The position numbers and the translations under genes are program-made. The notes under the pieces were generated by a model, which worked only from the letters and a program-made list of their open reading frames with translations, made no database searches and was not told the DNA's origin. A stretch of DNA of 64,000 nucleotides from Elysia chlorotica (lineage: Eukaryota; Mollusca; Gastropoda; Plakobranchidae): assembly GCA_003991915.1 (NCBI GenBank), contig RQTK01000172.1, forward strand, positions 263,352 through 327,351. The letters run 5' to 3'. Below, piece by piece: positions 1 to 12,612 of the stretch (position 1 is the stretch's first letter; the number at the start of each line of letters is the position of its first letter).

Positions 1-1345
1 GTCTTCAATCACAGATTCCACAGATTTGAGCATAATTTGAACCAAATATGTATTATTTTGGAGCTATTATTTCTTAAAACCATCCATCTATGGTTTTTCA
101 CAGACTTTTTTGTATTTTCATTATGATCTTTCAATATGAAATGTATCTAAATTCTTTATGATCTAAAATAATTTTTCAGAGACATGTTTTGTTTTCATTC
201 CCTTTTGTAGGTGCCAGGTGTGGATTTAAAACACAATGTTTTCAATATTATTTTGGTTAAATTTGCTAATATTCATGCTTTCTGAATATCTATTTAATAG
301 ATAATGATTCATATTTTCTGAATTTCGATTGACTTGATACTGAAAACTCTGAGGAAAAAATATATTTAGGAGGGAGGAAGATGACTATGAGGGATAGAAT
401 GAGATATCAGAGAGTGAGATAAGGGTGAGTTAGATAATGGGCATAGAAGAACAAACAGACAGTCGGACACATCAGACAGAAACAACAAAAACCGACAGAT
501 ATACAGACAGACAGAGAAAGGGATTAAAGAAGCTTACAACTATCTCCAAGTTACTCACCAAAAATAAAAAAAGAGGAGGAAACGCATATTGAACTGATAT
601 TTTTTAAACAACATCTAGGTTTAGATCACCCTTCACATGATCAAGTATTAGACGACAAGCAATGACGATGAGGTGATGTTCGTGACTATGGGTTTATGGA
701 ATTGCCTGGGGTTTCAGACAGCGAGATGACAGGGGGAGAGAGAGGGAGAGAAAGAGAAAGAGAGAGAGAGAGAGGGGGGGATAGAGAGAGAGGGAGAGAG
801 AGAGTTTCCCCCTGCGGCTGAGAATCGACGATAAAGCTCGATGACAAATTCTCAATCACGCAAACTTGGAAAAAATGTCATGAAATAATCAAGAAGACAG
901 AAAAGGAGAAACGGGGGGAAGTACGTCATAGAAGTACTCTATAGTCAATAATTATACTTCAACGTTGTAGGAGATTAGGTCTATTCAGCATGACTGGATT
1001 ATGTATTATATATACTTTTTCTTTACAATTCAGCTGACGAAGAGAAAGGGTTATAATAGTAAAACTTCTAATTAGTCACTGAATCATCATGCTTGTGACC
1101 AGTCATCTTCCTAGAGGTGACAAATCTGGACACCAATGCTATTTTCGGGGCGAGTCTAGCTGAAACATTTATTATGGTGAGGAAATTATATTTTCTATTA
1201 TTTGTTTTTTGTTTTGTTTTGTTACGAAGATTAAAAAGGAGGGGGGGGGGGGGGTGAAGGGCCGGACAGATATACAGACAGGCGTGGTCTAGCACACTTA
1301 GTAGAGAGAGACACGCACAGAGATAGAGACAGACAGACAGACAGT
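1..1345. other. no gene seen
   Basis: AT-rich sequence with CAGA-like and GA-rich stretches (about 730-805) and a G-run near 1240. No exon-like open stretch with splice sites was recognised. Confidence 0.6.
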
Positions 1346-1500
1346 TGTAGTTGAGTTGGTTTAACATCCGACATCAGCACTATATAGAATATATATTGTG
1401 GACGAGCCCCAAGACTGGTGTCTGAGAATTTTATGTGCTGTTACAAACGAGACAGGGCGGGGATACCACGACCCCTGTCTTAGCCGGTCACATTAGTTTG
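1346..1500 (-). mobile_element. SINE fragment (3' half)
   Basis: Reverse complement of the family tail and core: GGTTTAACATCCGACATCAG, GACGAGCCCCAAGAC, GACAGGGCGGGGATACCACG, AGCCGGTCACATTAG. The tRNA head is missing. The copy abuts a CAGA microsatellite. Confidence 0.85.
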
Positions 1501-1510
1501 AATGATACCA

Positions 1511-1640
1511 CAGACAGACAGACAGACAGAGATTAGATATAGGAGAAGACAGACAGAGCGAGGCAGATACAGAGAGAGATAGAGAGACAGAGACAGAGAG
1601 ACAGAGAGACAGAGACAGAGACAGAGACATAGACACAGAC

Positions 1641-1683
<43 letters not shown>

Positions 1684-1770
1684 CACACACACACACAAAG
1701 ACAGAAATAGACAGACTGGCAAAGACAGACAGGCAGGTAGACAAAGCCAAAGTCAGACAGACACACAGAC
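1511..1770. repeat. (CAGA)n microsatellite with CA and GA segments
   Basis: Perfect and imperfect ACAG units, with a pure block around 1640-1683 followed by a CA run to about 1697. Apparent short proteins here are repeat translations. Confidence 0.95.
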
Positions 1771-1845
1771 TGTTTAGTAATACTATATCTTGCTACCTCT
1801 AAGCAAGATATTTGTAGGGACACCAGACCTATCTATCAGCGAATA

Positions 1846-3000
1846 ACAAAATAGCGCACACAGCGGAAGCATCATTCAATACATTCCTGCATGCACATCA
1901 TCATGGCTGATTGATTATTGTGACTGTGAGTGTGAATAGTTCTCGCCTGGACAGAGGCCCACTTCGCGCTCTTTACAAAATCAGAGCCTGCAAATCATTA
2001 TAAGAGACCATGAGAGTAGGAAGAGACAAGCTGCAGTGCTCACCTCGGCTTTATTTAAATGACTCCAAGTACCAGACTGCAAGGTTGGATTCATTATACT
2101 TAGATTTTGTGTGAAACACTTTTCTTTTTTAAGCCTCGGTCTGACTACACAGAATAAGTAGAACCATACGGAAGCCCCAGTCCAGCCATAGCTCCACCCA
2201 GCCTAAGTGAACATTACACCATAAGGACTGTTGCATGTCCGTAAAGATGAAAGTATAAAATGGTGAAAAAATAATAACTATATGATTGTGTCTGTGTGTG
2301 TGTGTATATGTGTATATATAACTGAACAGTTTGAACTGTCAAAAACTGACAGTGACAAATCAAGAAAAAGAAGAAAAAGAAGACGAAGAAGAAGAAGAAG
2401 AAGAAGAAGAAGAAGAAGACAGCCAAGACAAAATGGCACACACAACGGAAGCACCATTCAATACATTCCTGCATGCACATAATCATGGCTGATTGATTAT
2501 TGTGACTGGGAGTGTGAGTAGTTCTCGCCTGGACAGAGCCCAACTTCGCACTCTTTACAACACCAGAGCCTGCAAATACTTATAAACGACCATGAGAGTA
2601 GGAAGAGACAAGCTGCAGTGCTCACTTCGGCTTCATTTAAATAGCTCTCAGTAAGAGACTGCAAAGGTGGATTCATTATACATGTACTTAGGCCTGAGCC
2701 AGACTGCCGCTGGTGGCTGGGGTGGGGCTGGGGATTTTGTATGAAACACTTTTACTTTTTAAGCCTTGGTCTGACTGCACAAAACAAGAAAAACAGGGTT
2801 TCATACGGAAGCCCCTGTCCAGCCATAGCTCCACCCCAGCCTAAGTCAACATTACACCTTGAGGACTGCTGCATGTCCGTAAAGACGAAAGTATAAAATG
2901 GTGAAAAAATAATAACTATATGATTGTGTGTGTGTGTGTGTGTATATGTGTATATATAACTGAACAGTTTGAACTGTCAAAAACTGACAGTGACAAATTA
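1846..3000. repeat. roughly 0.6-kb tandem duplication, each copy ending in a GAA tract
   Basis: Copy 1 (about 1846-2427) and copy 2 (about 2428-3000 plus its GAA/CAA tract) align from ACAAAATRGC through CATTCAATACATTCCTGC, GAGAGTAGGAAGAGACAAGC, AGCCATAGCTCCACC and GAACAGTTTGAACTGTC. The offset grows from 582 to 638 bp because copy 2 has an insertion near 2690-2730. Each copy ends in an expanded AAG tract. Non-coding. Confidence 0.93.
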
Positions 3001-3058
3001 AGAAAAAGAAGAAAAGAAGAAGAAGAAGAAGAAGAACAACAACAACAATAACAACAAC

Positions 3059-3092
<34 letters not shown>

Positions 3093-3159
3093 GACAAAGA
3101 AGAAGAAGAAGAAGAAGAAGAAGAAGAAGAAGAAGAAGAAGAAGAAGAAGAAGAAGAAG

Positions 3160-3239
<80 letters not shown>

Positions 3240-3240
3240 A
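3000..3240. repeat. compound (GAA)n/(CAA)n microsatellite
   Basis: Alternating blocks of AAG and AAC triplets over about 240 bp, strictly purine/A-rich on the plus strand. Every long reading frame across it is a homopolymer-like artefact. Confidence 0.97.
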
Positions 3241-4599
3241 AGGACAATTTAAGAAGAGGTGGAGCAAATAAACATAAAAATTGTATGCTGGAAATGAGGA
3301 GTTGGTGCACAACTTAGTGAAAGTGGAAGTAGATGCAATAAATTAAATAAAACATTTTTTTTAACCACACGCAGCACAGATTTAAACTAAGTGGGACAAT
3401 AAAGAGAGGAATGACATGATTGGTGAAAATGTTTGGAATTTAAAAAACGTTGCGGTCTGGTTGTATAATAAATATACATGTAATAATGTTTACGCTATCA
3501 CTTAAAATGCGGTTTCAAGGAGGTTGAAGGTTGAACAGTGCGACAATTTGCAGAGATCTCCATGGTGACTTTCAAAAAAGTTCTCTTTTAAAAAAAAAAA
3601 GGCAGGGTCGAATAATGTGTGCCTTTCGCAATTCTTATAATGTGTATTGCACTTTGCTGATTTCTGGGTTAAAATGAAATGCTCTATCTTTTAGTCTGTA
3701 TTGTTGTTGCTGTTTGTGTGCTTCCGTTGTTAATTTCAAAATGTCACCATGTTATCTATTAAAAAAAAAAAGTAGAGGAAGAAACTCATTATAAAAAAAC
3801 TTTGTACATTTGACTCGTGTCACGCCTAGCCTTTGGTTATTTCACAATGAAACACATTGAAATGGAATGAAAAATGTTGCAGCAAGATTAAGGCTAGGTA
3901 TGAAAATGTGTTGCCATGGGAACGAAATACAGGGCATATAAAGAAATTAAGAAGGGATTTGAGAGAGATAAAAAGGTAGAGAATATCAATTACTATATTT
4001 TAAAAAGGCGGATGGAGAAATATCTCGTTTGAGGCGCGCAAAATTAATCTTCGCGTCTACAAACGTGATAGGGAAAAGATCCCCCCCCCCCCTCTTTCTC
4101 TTGTATCGATCATAGTTGAACATCATCCAATGAGTCTTCCATATAAAAATAGGTGGATTTGTATAGATCATATTTAATCGTTTGTATTAATAAGTTTCAT
4201 ACGTCCTCGGTTTTTTGTTTTATTTTGTTTTGTTTTTTGTGTGGTTCACTGTTGCTTTTTTTTTAATCGTAAAAAAGGGAAAAGGTTTAGATCACTGCTG
4301 GTACTTATGATGGACCAAATCGGAAAAAAATATTTACGGTGTAGGGTTAATAAAGTTGATCCTAATTTTCGGATTGATATCGATTTCAATTATATATAAT
4401 TATATATAATTTTTATTTATTTTTTATAATGGGATACCAAAGAAATCAATCGAAGAAGTTCAACTTATCACGATTTTAACGGTGTTTGAATTACTGCATG
4501 TTTTTCATGATAATGGAAGCCCGTAAACAAGCTAAAGGTTTTAAGAGAGAACAACCGATAGAGATTCGGAGAAAGAGACAGAGATATGATCAACAATAG
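3241..4599. other. no gene seen
   Basis: AT-rich non-coding sequence with A, T and C homopolymers (for example C-run 4081-4092). No recognisable repeat family. Confidence 0.6.
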
Positions 4600-4732
4600 G
4601 CTGCTACTGTAACTATTTCATGGCCAGGAAGACAGGAAAGTAACACTATGTGGGGCCGCATATTGTTAAACCCTTGACCTAAGATGCTCACAACATGCAC
4701 TTAACTTATTGCCACCGTAGCTTCACGTCACC

Positions 4733-4737
<5 letters not shown>

Positions 4738-4792
<55 letters not shown>

Positions 4793-4805
4793 GTGTTGAG
4801 GGAGG

Positions 4806-4848
<43 letters not shown>

Positions 4849-4889
4849 GGGCGGGGAGACACACAAAGAGAGAGAGAGAGAGAGAGAGG
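4738..4889. repeat. (GA)n microsatellite with G-runs
   Basis: Three GA blocks separated by a G-run near 4783-4793 and GC-rich interruptions. Confidence 0.96.
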
Positions 4890-4933
4890 GCGGAAAGTGA
4901 TATGATTGAGAGAGAGAGGCTGCTACTGTATTA

Positions 4934-5126
4934 AAGGAGAGCGCGGTAGCCCTGAGGTAGAACATCGACGCAGAAGGTCTGTGGTTCAAGCCCTGGCGAT
5001 TTCTCCCCCTACTGGTTGGGTCGGTGTCAGTTTATCGTGACTGTCTTAGACTAGGAGTCATGGTATCCCCGCACTGTATCGTGTTTGGCCGCACATGAAA
5101 TTGCCAGACGTCAGAAGTATGATGAA
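4934..5126 (+). mobile_element. tRNA-derived SINE, 3'-truncated
   Basis: The head GCGCGGTAGCCCTGAGGTAG and box B TGGTTCAAGCCC lead into TACTGGTTGGGTCGGTGTC and a TATCCCCGCACTG core. The copy ends near CAGACGTCAGAAG without the tail. It sits inside the second copy of a local duplication whose first copy (4600-4735) lacks it. Confidence 0.85.
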
Positions 5127-5402
5127 AAAAACACCAGGTGGAGCCACATGCTGCAAAACCATTGACCTAAGACCCTCACATGCACTTAATTTATCGCCAG
5201 CGTAGCTTTGCGTCATAATTCCGTCGAGTGTCGAATACCTTCATACCTCTGTTGCGCTTGACGGACAGAGGCACATGTCAGATAATCAGATAAAGGCTTG
5301 GGGTCCCATTCGAGTATCTTGCTAATGTTGGTTTCTTTGACGCTGTTGTTGTTGCTGGGTTGTTGTTGTTGTCTTTTTGTAGTTGGTGGTGGTGGTGTTT
5401 TT

Positions 5403-5571
5403 TTACGCTAAGCGTGCAACGTCAGCACTATTATGGGCTTTATTGTTGACGGGTCCCTTGACTTACGTCGGACAATTTTACGTGCTGCCACACAGAGACG
5501 GTGCGGGGATACCATGACTCCTATTTTATCAGGTCACATCATGCCGATTCTGACCCACATCCTGCCAAGCC
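5403..5571 (-). mobile_element. SINE fragment (3' half)
   Basis: Antisense match to the SINE tail and core (GCAACGTCAGCACTATTATG, GACGGGTCCCTTGAC, GTGCGGGGATACCATGACTC, AGGTCACATCATG). It is diverged and has no tRNA head. Confidence 0.75.
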
Positions 5572-5730
5572 AAACAAAAAACGAACAACCACAAAAACAA
5601 CGAAAAAAGAAAACTAAATGGTAAGACAATCCGAGCCTGTTGGGACTGTTGGGATCACTTTCAAGTTTATTATACCGTTACATCCTACCAAGCCACCCTA
5701 CAAATTAACAAGAAATTCCATGCATATTAC

Positions 5731-6545
5731 TGCAGGGAACCACCTGAGGCTGGTCTGGGTGAGGAGGCTGAGACTGAGAGGTGTTGAGAGCAGGGGTCAG
5801 TCTGTTTGGCAGGGAGCCACCACGGTCACTAGAGAACTCACTGGGCAGCGGGCAGCGAGCCGACACATTTTTCCTTCCATGTTGCCAGGGGGCGCGGTGG
5901 CCCAGGGGTAGAACATCGGCTTCCGACGCAAAAGGTCCCGAGTTCGAATCCTGGCGGTTGCGTTCCCTACTGGTTGGGTCGGTGTCAGTATAATGTGACC
6001 GGCTGAGACAGGAGTCATGGTATCCCCGCCCTGTCTCGTGTGTGGCAGCACATACAATTGTCAGACGTCCGTCTTGGGGCCCGTCCACAATATAGCCTAT
6101 ATAGTGCTGATGTTGGACGTTAAAACCAACTCAACTCAACTCTTCCATGTTGCCAACCGTAACGCTAAAAAATCTTTTTTATGTACGCATTTTTCAATAT
6201 TTTTGCCTAAACTTGTCCACTCCGATGGATGGTTGGGTAGGCAGCTCTCTTTACCACGGGCAGAGTAAGAGCACTGCAAGGAACCACCTGATCGTAACGC
6301 TAAAGAATCTTTTTTTGTATGCATTTTTCAATACTTTTTTGCCTTAACTTGTCCACTCCGATGGATGGTTGGGTATGCAGCTCTCTTTACCACGGGCAGA
6401 GTAAGAGCACTGCAAGGAACCACCTGACACTGGGTTAGACTGAGAGGTGTTGAGAACAGGGGCCATCCCGTTTGGCAGAGAGCCACAACCTTCACCATAT
6501 ACAGAACTCACTGGGCAGAGGGCAACGAGCCGACACAATTTCCTT
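5731..6545. repeat. local repeat cluster, about 134-bp tandem units plus duplicated flank
   Basis: 5731-5873 matches 6412-6545 (GGAACCACCTGA, CTGAGAGGTGTTGAGA, GAACTCACTGGGCAG, GAGCCGACACA). Between them, two tandem units of about 134 bp start at CGTAACGCTAAA (about 6160 and 6294). Each ends in GAGTAAGAGCACTGCAAGGA. A full SINE (5888-6141) interrupts the cluster. Confidence 0.88.
5888..6141 (+). mobile_element. full-length tRNA-derived SINE with 14-bp target-site duplication
   Basis: The head is tRNA-like with box A TGGCCCAGGGG and box B GAGTTCGAATCC. The body carries GTTGGGTCGGTGTCAG and CCGGCTGAGACAGGAGTC. The tail GACGTTAAAACC is followed by an AACTC simple repeat. The target-site duplication CTTCCATGTTGCCA is at 5874-5887 and 6142-6155. 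This is the best plus-strand copy in the window. It is inserted in a locally duplicated sequence. Confidence 0.92.
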
Positions 6546-7534
6546 CAGTGATATCCACAGGCCACAGCAGACAACCTGAACGCCCAAAAATAGTACATTA
6601 TACGTTATTTTTATACTATTTATTGCCTACATTTATCCACTTTGATGGATACATGGGTTGGCAGCTCTGTTGTTTACACTGGACAGAGAACGTGCACTGA
6701 AAGGAGTGCAAGCTGCGCACACGTAGATCAACGCAAGGTTAGACCGTTAGAACACTTTCGCACGTAGTTTCGGCCTAATCATACATGCATTATGCATTTT
6801 TCCTATTTACTCCCTATTGCGATATTTGACACAGGCTTCAAGAACAGTAGAGTACATGTGTATTGTGTCGGTATCCCATCCGGAAACATGGATATCCCTA
6901 ACAGAAAGAGGACACGTCGGTCAACGCAAGGTTAGGCCGATAGAGTACTTAACTAAGTAAGCAGCACGGGCCTATTATTCCATTGTGCGAATTTTGCTTA
7001 TTGAGTCCTGGGCATTGCTTGTAAACAATGGCGATACATGTATTGACACTAGCTTTAAAAACAGAATGGTATCGTGTTACCGAGAGACAAGTGAACACTA
7101 AATCCATTAGATGAATGGAAACAACGGGTCTGATTACTGAGTCTTAATTACTTGTCGCCCACAAACAGACAATACCTATCACCTTTGGCATTATGAGAAT
7201 CAGATAGATAATGCACAGAATTATTTTTTGCTATACCAACATTTTAATTGATACGGGTTGAAAAAAAAAGCGTTACCGAGATAGCATTCATTGGTTTACC
7301 GTGACTTATAGCAAGACATCTGCTCTGCGCGGTAGTCTCAGCATTTTACATGTGCTTCGAGATTTTTTTTTAATCAGTTATTTGGCTAAAACACGATCTC
7401 TGTTATTTTATTCATTAAGAAAACCCTGTTGAAAAGATACAATGATTTTAATTTATCCAATGGCGAAATGCGTGAAAAATTATTAAGATAATAAAAGGTC
7501 GGGCAAACGTCGACAAAAAAAAGAAAAGCAACCG
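6546..7534. other. no gene seen
   Basis: Unique-looking sequence. One short motif (GATCAACGCAAGGTTAGRCC) occurs near 6726 and in diverged form near 6918, so there may be another weak local duplication. Confidence 0.55.
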
Positions 7535-8035
7535 CCATATCGTAGTCCATGGTGAATAGAAATATAAGGAATGAATTACATTTAAACTTAAAAGAAAAAA
7601 GTAAAAATACAGTAATAGACGGTCTACTGAAAGTGATTAAAAAAATACCTCCATATTTATAAGCCCCTGAGGAATCCCGTAATCACTCAAATTCCAAGGA
7701 ATTGAGAATGAATATTATTTTAAACACAATAAAGGAAGGGAGGAAAATAATATATTGCAAGTCACAATTTTACGTCACTCGTACAAGCCTCTGGGATACT
7801 CCTTACACACCAGAATTCCAATGTGAATATCGGGAATGAATTTTTAAACAAACAAACAAAAAAGAGAGAAGAAATATATAGCATTAAAGGTCAAAATTGT
7901 ACATCAGTATGCCCCTGGGGAATCATTTCTACGCCGAAATTCCAAGATCAATATCGGAAATGAATGATGTCAAAACAAAGCACACGAAAAGAAAAAGGGA
8001 GAGAAGAGGATAGACAGTGCAAGAGAAAATATGCG
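7535..8035. repeat. diverged tandem array, four units of about 125 bp
   Basis: Units begin near 7535, 7650, 7775 and 7903. Shared blocks are AAGCCYCTGRGGAA, AAATTCCAA, AATATCGGGAATGAAT and a purine-rich stretch of about 40 bp. Divergence is high, so this is an old array. Confidence 0.7.
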
Positions 8036-8146
8036 CGTCCTTCGAGACCAGCTTGAACTTCTCGTATAAAGGGTATTTATTTCGAACAGGAAGTAAGTTT
8101 GAACACTCGAATTAACAATTAGCTTAGTTTCTCCTCTTCTCCCCCT

Positions 8147-8155
8147 CTTCTCCCC

Positions 8156-8247
<92 letters not shown>

Positions 8248-8248
8248 T

Positions 8249-8295
<47 letters not shown>

Positions 8296-8325
8296 CTCTC
8301 TCTCTATCTATCTATCTATCTCTGT
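8147..8325. repeat. (CT)n and (CTAT)n microsatellite
   Basis: Long CT block, then two CTAT blocks. The plus strand is pyrimidine only. Confidence 0.97.
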
Positions 8326-9011
8326 GTCTAGTACCCTAGGTCTCGGTCTATATTATAATATTCTAGTAGCGGATCATAATAATGTGCTGGCCAAAGCCAC
8401 CACGGGGAGACACTACAGGCCTTGTGGTCCACACAATGACAACGAATGACATAATCAGAACCCTTAGGGTTTGGCTTTTTGAGTCGTTCATTGGCTCCGT
8501 AAATCTAGGGTAGAGCTATGATTAGACGCCGGTGCAAATTCCGTTACCTGTCGTATTCGTTTAGGCATGGTCCCGTAATCTCAAGGCGTCTATTTGAGTT
8601 TTGGCGAATCCGTTACCGTGGGGCCCGGCAGTTATGAATAATTCGCCATTACAGATCCTTTAGATACAGCCAACAACTTACGCAAGTTCATTATCCTATT
8701 CCCATCGCCCTGCTGGGTACGGAGGGGACTGTGGAGATGGGTTGTGCCGGGCACAATGATGAGGGTGCGCTAGGGGAGGGAAAAAAAACTAATTTAAATA
8801 TGGCCGATGGAAGAAGAAGGAAGGATATTGTGAAGGAGCGCAGAGGAAAATGTGGTAAAGTATGTACATGTATTTTCTTTTTGGTTGGGGAGGAAAACAG
8901 GTTCATTGATTTTTTTATTCTTTTATTTTTTGCGCAGTGATTGTAGATTTTTAACAGCTATTATGAAACAAAATTAATTGTGAAATAAATGGCATTTGGC
9001 AACGCATTATA
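8326..9011. other. no gene seen
   Basis: Mixed-composition sequence between two microsatellites. Short open frames lack homology I recognise and splice context. Confidence 0.55.
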
Positions 9012-9211
<200 letters not shown>

Positions 9212-11131
9212 AAAACAATATCCCCCAGTCCTTTAGCGTTGTCAACAAGATAAAGAACTTAATCAGCGCGAGCGGGAATGGGTGACGGTGTGGCGGAGAT
9301 TGGCGACGAAGACGGCAGCGCTCATTAAACCCGCATCGCATGGACAGAAAAGAATGCGCCTCTAGAAATGGCATCGCCGCCCGTGCCCTAGATATTTCTT
9401 GAAAAGCTAAAACGCATTGGCATCTCTTGGAAAAGAATCAATAAAGCTTTTTACTTCATCCAGAGCCCACAAACCACGCGGGCGGTTTCATCTCTATTCA
9501 TTCAAAACGGGCAGCTTGTGCTCTCCAAAGAAATATAAAGGGTCGAGGCTTGTAAATTTCTTTCAAAGGTTTTTATGAGTTGAGGAAAAAGTGACTAAAA
9601 TGGATGGCTGTTTGCTTATTTTGGGGAAACATCACACTCGTATCTTTTTGTATGAGAGAAGTTTTTTATTTTCTTTAAAACGTTGATATGCCATTATCGA
9701 TTTCATGTTACGCATATTTAAACATCACTAAAGAATGATAAATTTTATAAAATTGAATTTATATTGTTTTCTTTTATTCCGTTGTGGAAAAAAAACTATT
9801 GTAATGTTCTTTTTTCGCAATGCAATTGATCATTTCATAACGCTTTAGTATTATGCGATATTGAACATTTCCTTCTTTCCGGTGGCACATCGCCTAAATG
9901 TACGCGGTAAAATAGACCTTTTATTTGAAAGATCAAAAGCTGAAGTTTTCTTAAACACCAGGAAAGCAATTGAAAAGTAAGAACATCTAGTAACACTGCG
10001 GAAGAGGGGTTGGAAAGGCGAACGCTATCTCGAAGACTCAGGCAACAAAGTGGCGCTTTCTCGGATAATCCCGCACCATCTCATTGGGTCCAATAGCGAT
10101 CATTGACCTAGTTTTGTAAAACAGACATTTTATTTGAAAGATCAAAAGATGAAGTTTTCAAATCTACGAAAATAAATATGTTTTATCACAGATTTAAACA
10201 AATTAAGAGCAGATATGAAAAACTACACGATACAAGAGTCATCCAAAAATATACGCGTTCAAGATAAAACTATCCTTCCCTGTTCATGACAAGCTTAAAA
10301 CGCGTTCTCGATTGATATTTCTCCAAATCCACACTAAAAAGTTCGACGCGTATGAGAAAAATATCTACCCTTTTCCTGTTCCATCAAATTACAATACTGA
10401 AGTGTCCAAAAACTAGCCGCTATGTTGCACTAGACAAGTACATTATTTTCGGAATGCAAATTAATGGATGCTCTTTGTACACTTCCGGGGGGCTGTTTGT
10501 GCTTCTGCAAACTTCTTTGGTTTTATCTTTATTTGTTGAAAAGAAAAGAAGGTGGCGGTGGTAGTTATTGTTGTTGTTGTTGCTATCATTATAATTTTTT
10601 TTTTATTATTTTCTGCAGTTGCTATTGTTGCTATGGTTGAAGTTGTTCTATTTTTATATGCAGTGTGTTTGGATGCTCTACTTTCACTGATTTTGATGGA
10701 AGAAAACACAAGTTTTAAGGACGAACAGCTGATTTTACTGTCGACATAAAAAGCTCACCCTATTAGAACGTACAATTTTGAAGATCAATGACCTCTTCTG
10801 GCACGCAGCCTACTACATAGAACTAAGGCTGGTGATGAATGCCAAATGCTAGTTCATGCTTATTACACATACACTTAAATATTTAAGAAAGCAACGATGT
10901 AAAAAGGCCCTGAGGGGAATTCAATGAAGACCACGAGGGCGCCAGTGGTGAAATAACGAACACGATAGTAGCGATAGGGATAATGATTTTTACCATTTTA
11001 ATGGTATAGAAATAGAAACAGACAATTTAAAGTGAGAAAAAGGATAACGCTAATGAGGCAATATTTATCAAAGTAATAGTTTGGTGGTGGAGTCGGTGAT
11101 GATAATGAGGGCGTTGCTACTGATGGTGGTG
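9212..11131. other. no gene seen
   Basis: AT-rich. A 50-bp block (TTTTATTTGAAAGATCAAAA, then GAAGTTTTC) occurs at about 9917 and 10128. A GTT/ATT-rich stretch lies near 10560-10650. Confidence 0.6.
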
Positions 11132-11279
<148 letters not shown>

Positions 11280-11821
11280 CGAGAAGAAGAAGACGATGAA
11301 AATGGCGATAGATTAATTTATGTGGAAAAAAAGTCGATGGACTAGGCTTGGAAACAGGTGCTCATAGGCCGATGAAGGAAGTCAGATAAGGAATTCCTCG
11401 TGAGGTTGGAAGGACACAGGAATGCAGGTAAAGGCTTCTTTCGTCAATATCACGGGAAAAGGAAACGGGGAAGATGAAAGGATAGACAAAAAATGGCTCC
11501 AGTTCCAAATACCAAACAGCATTATAGGCACTCAAGAACTGGAAAAAGGTTGGAATGAGCTACGTCTGCCGCAGCTGACGTTGAAGATTCCGCATCCACT
11601 CTGCTAGCTGCCTCCTGAACCAAGAGATAACAGGTGTAGTTAACAGGATTTTTTGCGCTTCCTGGTGAGGGAGAGGTGAAAATAAAATATAGGAAGGGGT
11701 GAGATGCTTAAAAACAGGAAATACACGACTGTAGTGAACGAACAAAGAAAGACCCCAAGCTATGTTTTTTTAATCGTATTTTTAAGGAAAAGTAGAGATT
11801 CAAATGAATGGGAAGATCTTG

Positions 11822-11890
11822 AAATAGAGAGAGAGAGAGAGAGACAGAGGGAGAGAGAGAGGGAGAGAGAGAGAAATAAAGAGGGGGGGG
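11822..11890. repeat. (GA)n microsatellite
   Basis: Interrupted GA repeat followed by a short G-run. Confidence 0.92.
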
Positions 11891-12429
11891 GTAGAAACAG
11901 TTAGAGAAACAGGGAGAGATACCATAAAAAAGAAACCATAAAAAAGAAAATAGATCGGTGCGAAAATAATTTACGCGCAAATAATTTAATATGAGTGAGG
12001 ATAGAAACATATAAATCTGTATATCGATAACGTTTGCCGGGCTAAAACATTGACGAAAGTAAACACGGTTAGGCTTTCAGGGTGGGGAGGAAAGAAGACA
12101 GACAAAAATTCATAAATTCCTTAAATTGGTCGATGTTGAAAAACAACATCACACGTTTCCCTTTCAACTATGTAAGTAATTCAGCCAATAGCTACCAACT
12201 TTTCAGAAGGCAAATATTGATGTTTAGTGCGGTAAGTAAATTTTGTAACTGTAAGCTAACGGGTGGTCTTAAGTTTATTATGTTCAGTTATCAATCTTTA
12301 CTTAAACATACGCTCAATTGTCACTTTAAAAGGCACACTATGGCCTACTTACTTTTTTTAGTTATTTTCAGCATTAAAAATAAACATCAGCAACATAGCG
12401 TTCTTGCGTGAACGAAATATATCGCTTTC

Positions 12430-12523
12430 CCCATTTTCTCTCAATCTTTCTCGCTCTCGCCCTTCCCTCTAAACCTATCTCTCAATCTCTCTCTCCCTAC
12501 CGCTTTTCCCTCTCTCCCTATCC

Positions 12524-12555
<32 letters not shown>

Positions 12556-12612
12556 TTCTCTCATTTGCTCTCCCTCCATCTCTCCCTCTCTCTCTCGCCC
12601 CATCTTCCTCCA
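12430..12612. repeat. imperfect CT-rich tract
   Basis: Pyrimidine-rich imperfect CT/CCT/CTTT repeat; no coding signal. Confidence 0.9.

Larger units (their letters stand above)
4600..5225. repeat. local duplication with a SINE inserted in the second copy
   Basis: 4600-4735 (GGCTGCTACTGTA, CCCTTGACCTAAGATGCTCA, TTATTGCCACCGTAGCTTC) recurs at 4918-5225 (GGCTGCTACTGTATT, CCATTGACCTAAGACCCTCA, TTATCGCCAGCGTAGCTTTG). The second copy is split by the SINE at 4934-5126. GA repeats lie between the copies. Confidence 0.85.

Noticed and set aside
2852..3310. Long minus-strand open frames of poly-Cys, poly-Leu, poly-Val and poly-Ser
   Set aside because: Direct translations of the GAA/CAA microsatellite in different frames; no unique domain sequence or splice context.
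12082..12411. 109-codon plus-strand open frame
   Set aside because: Low-information AT-rich translation without domain or homologue recognised.
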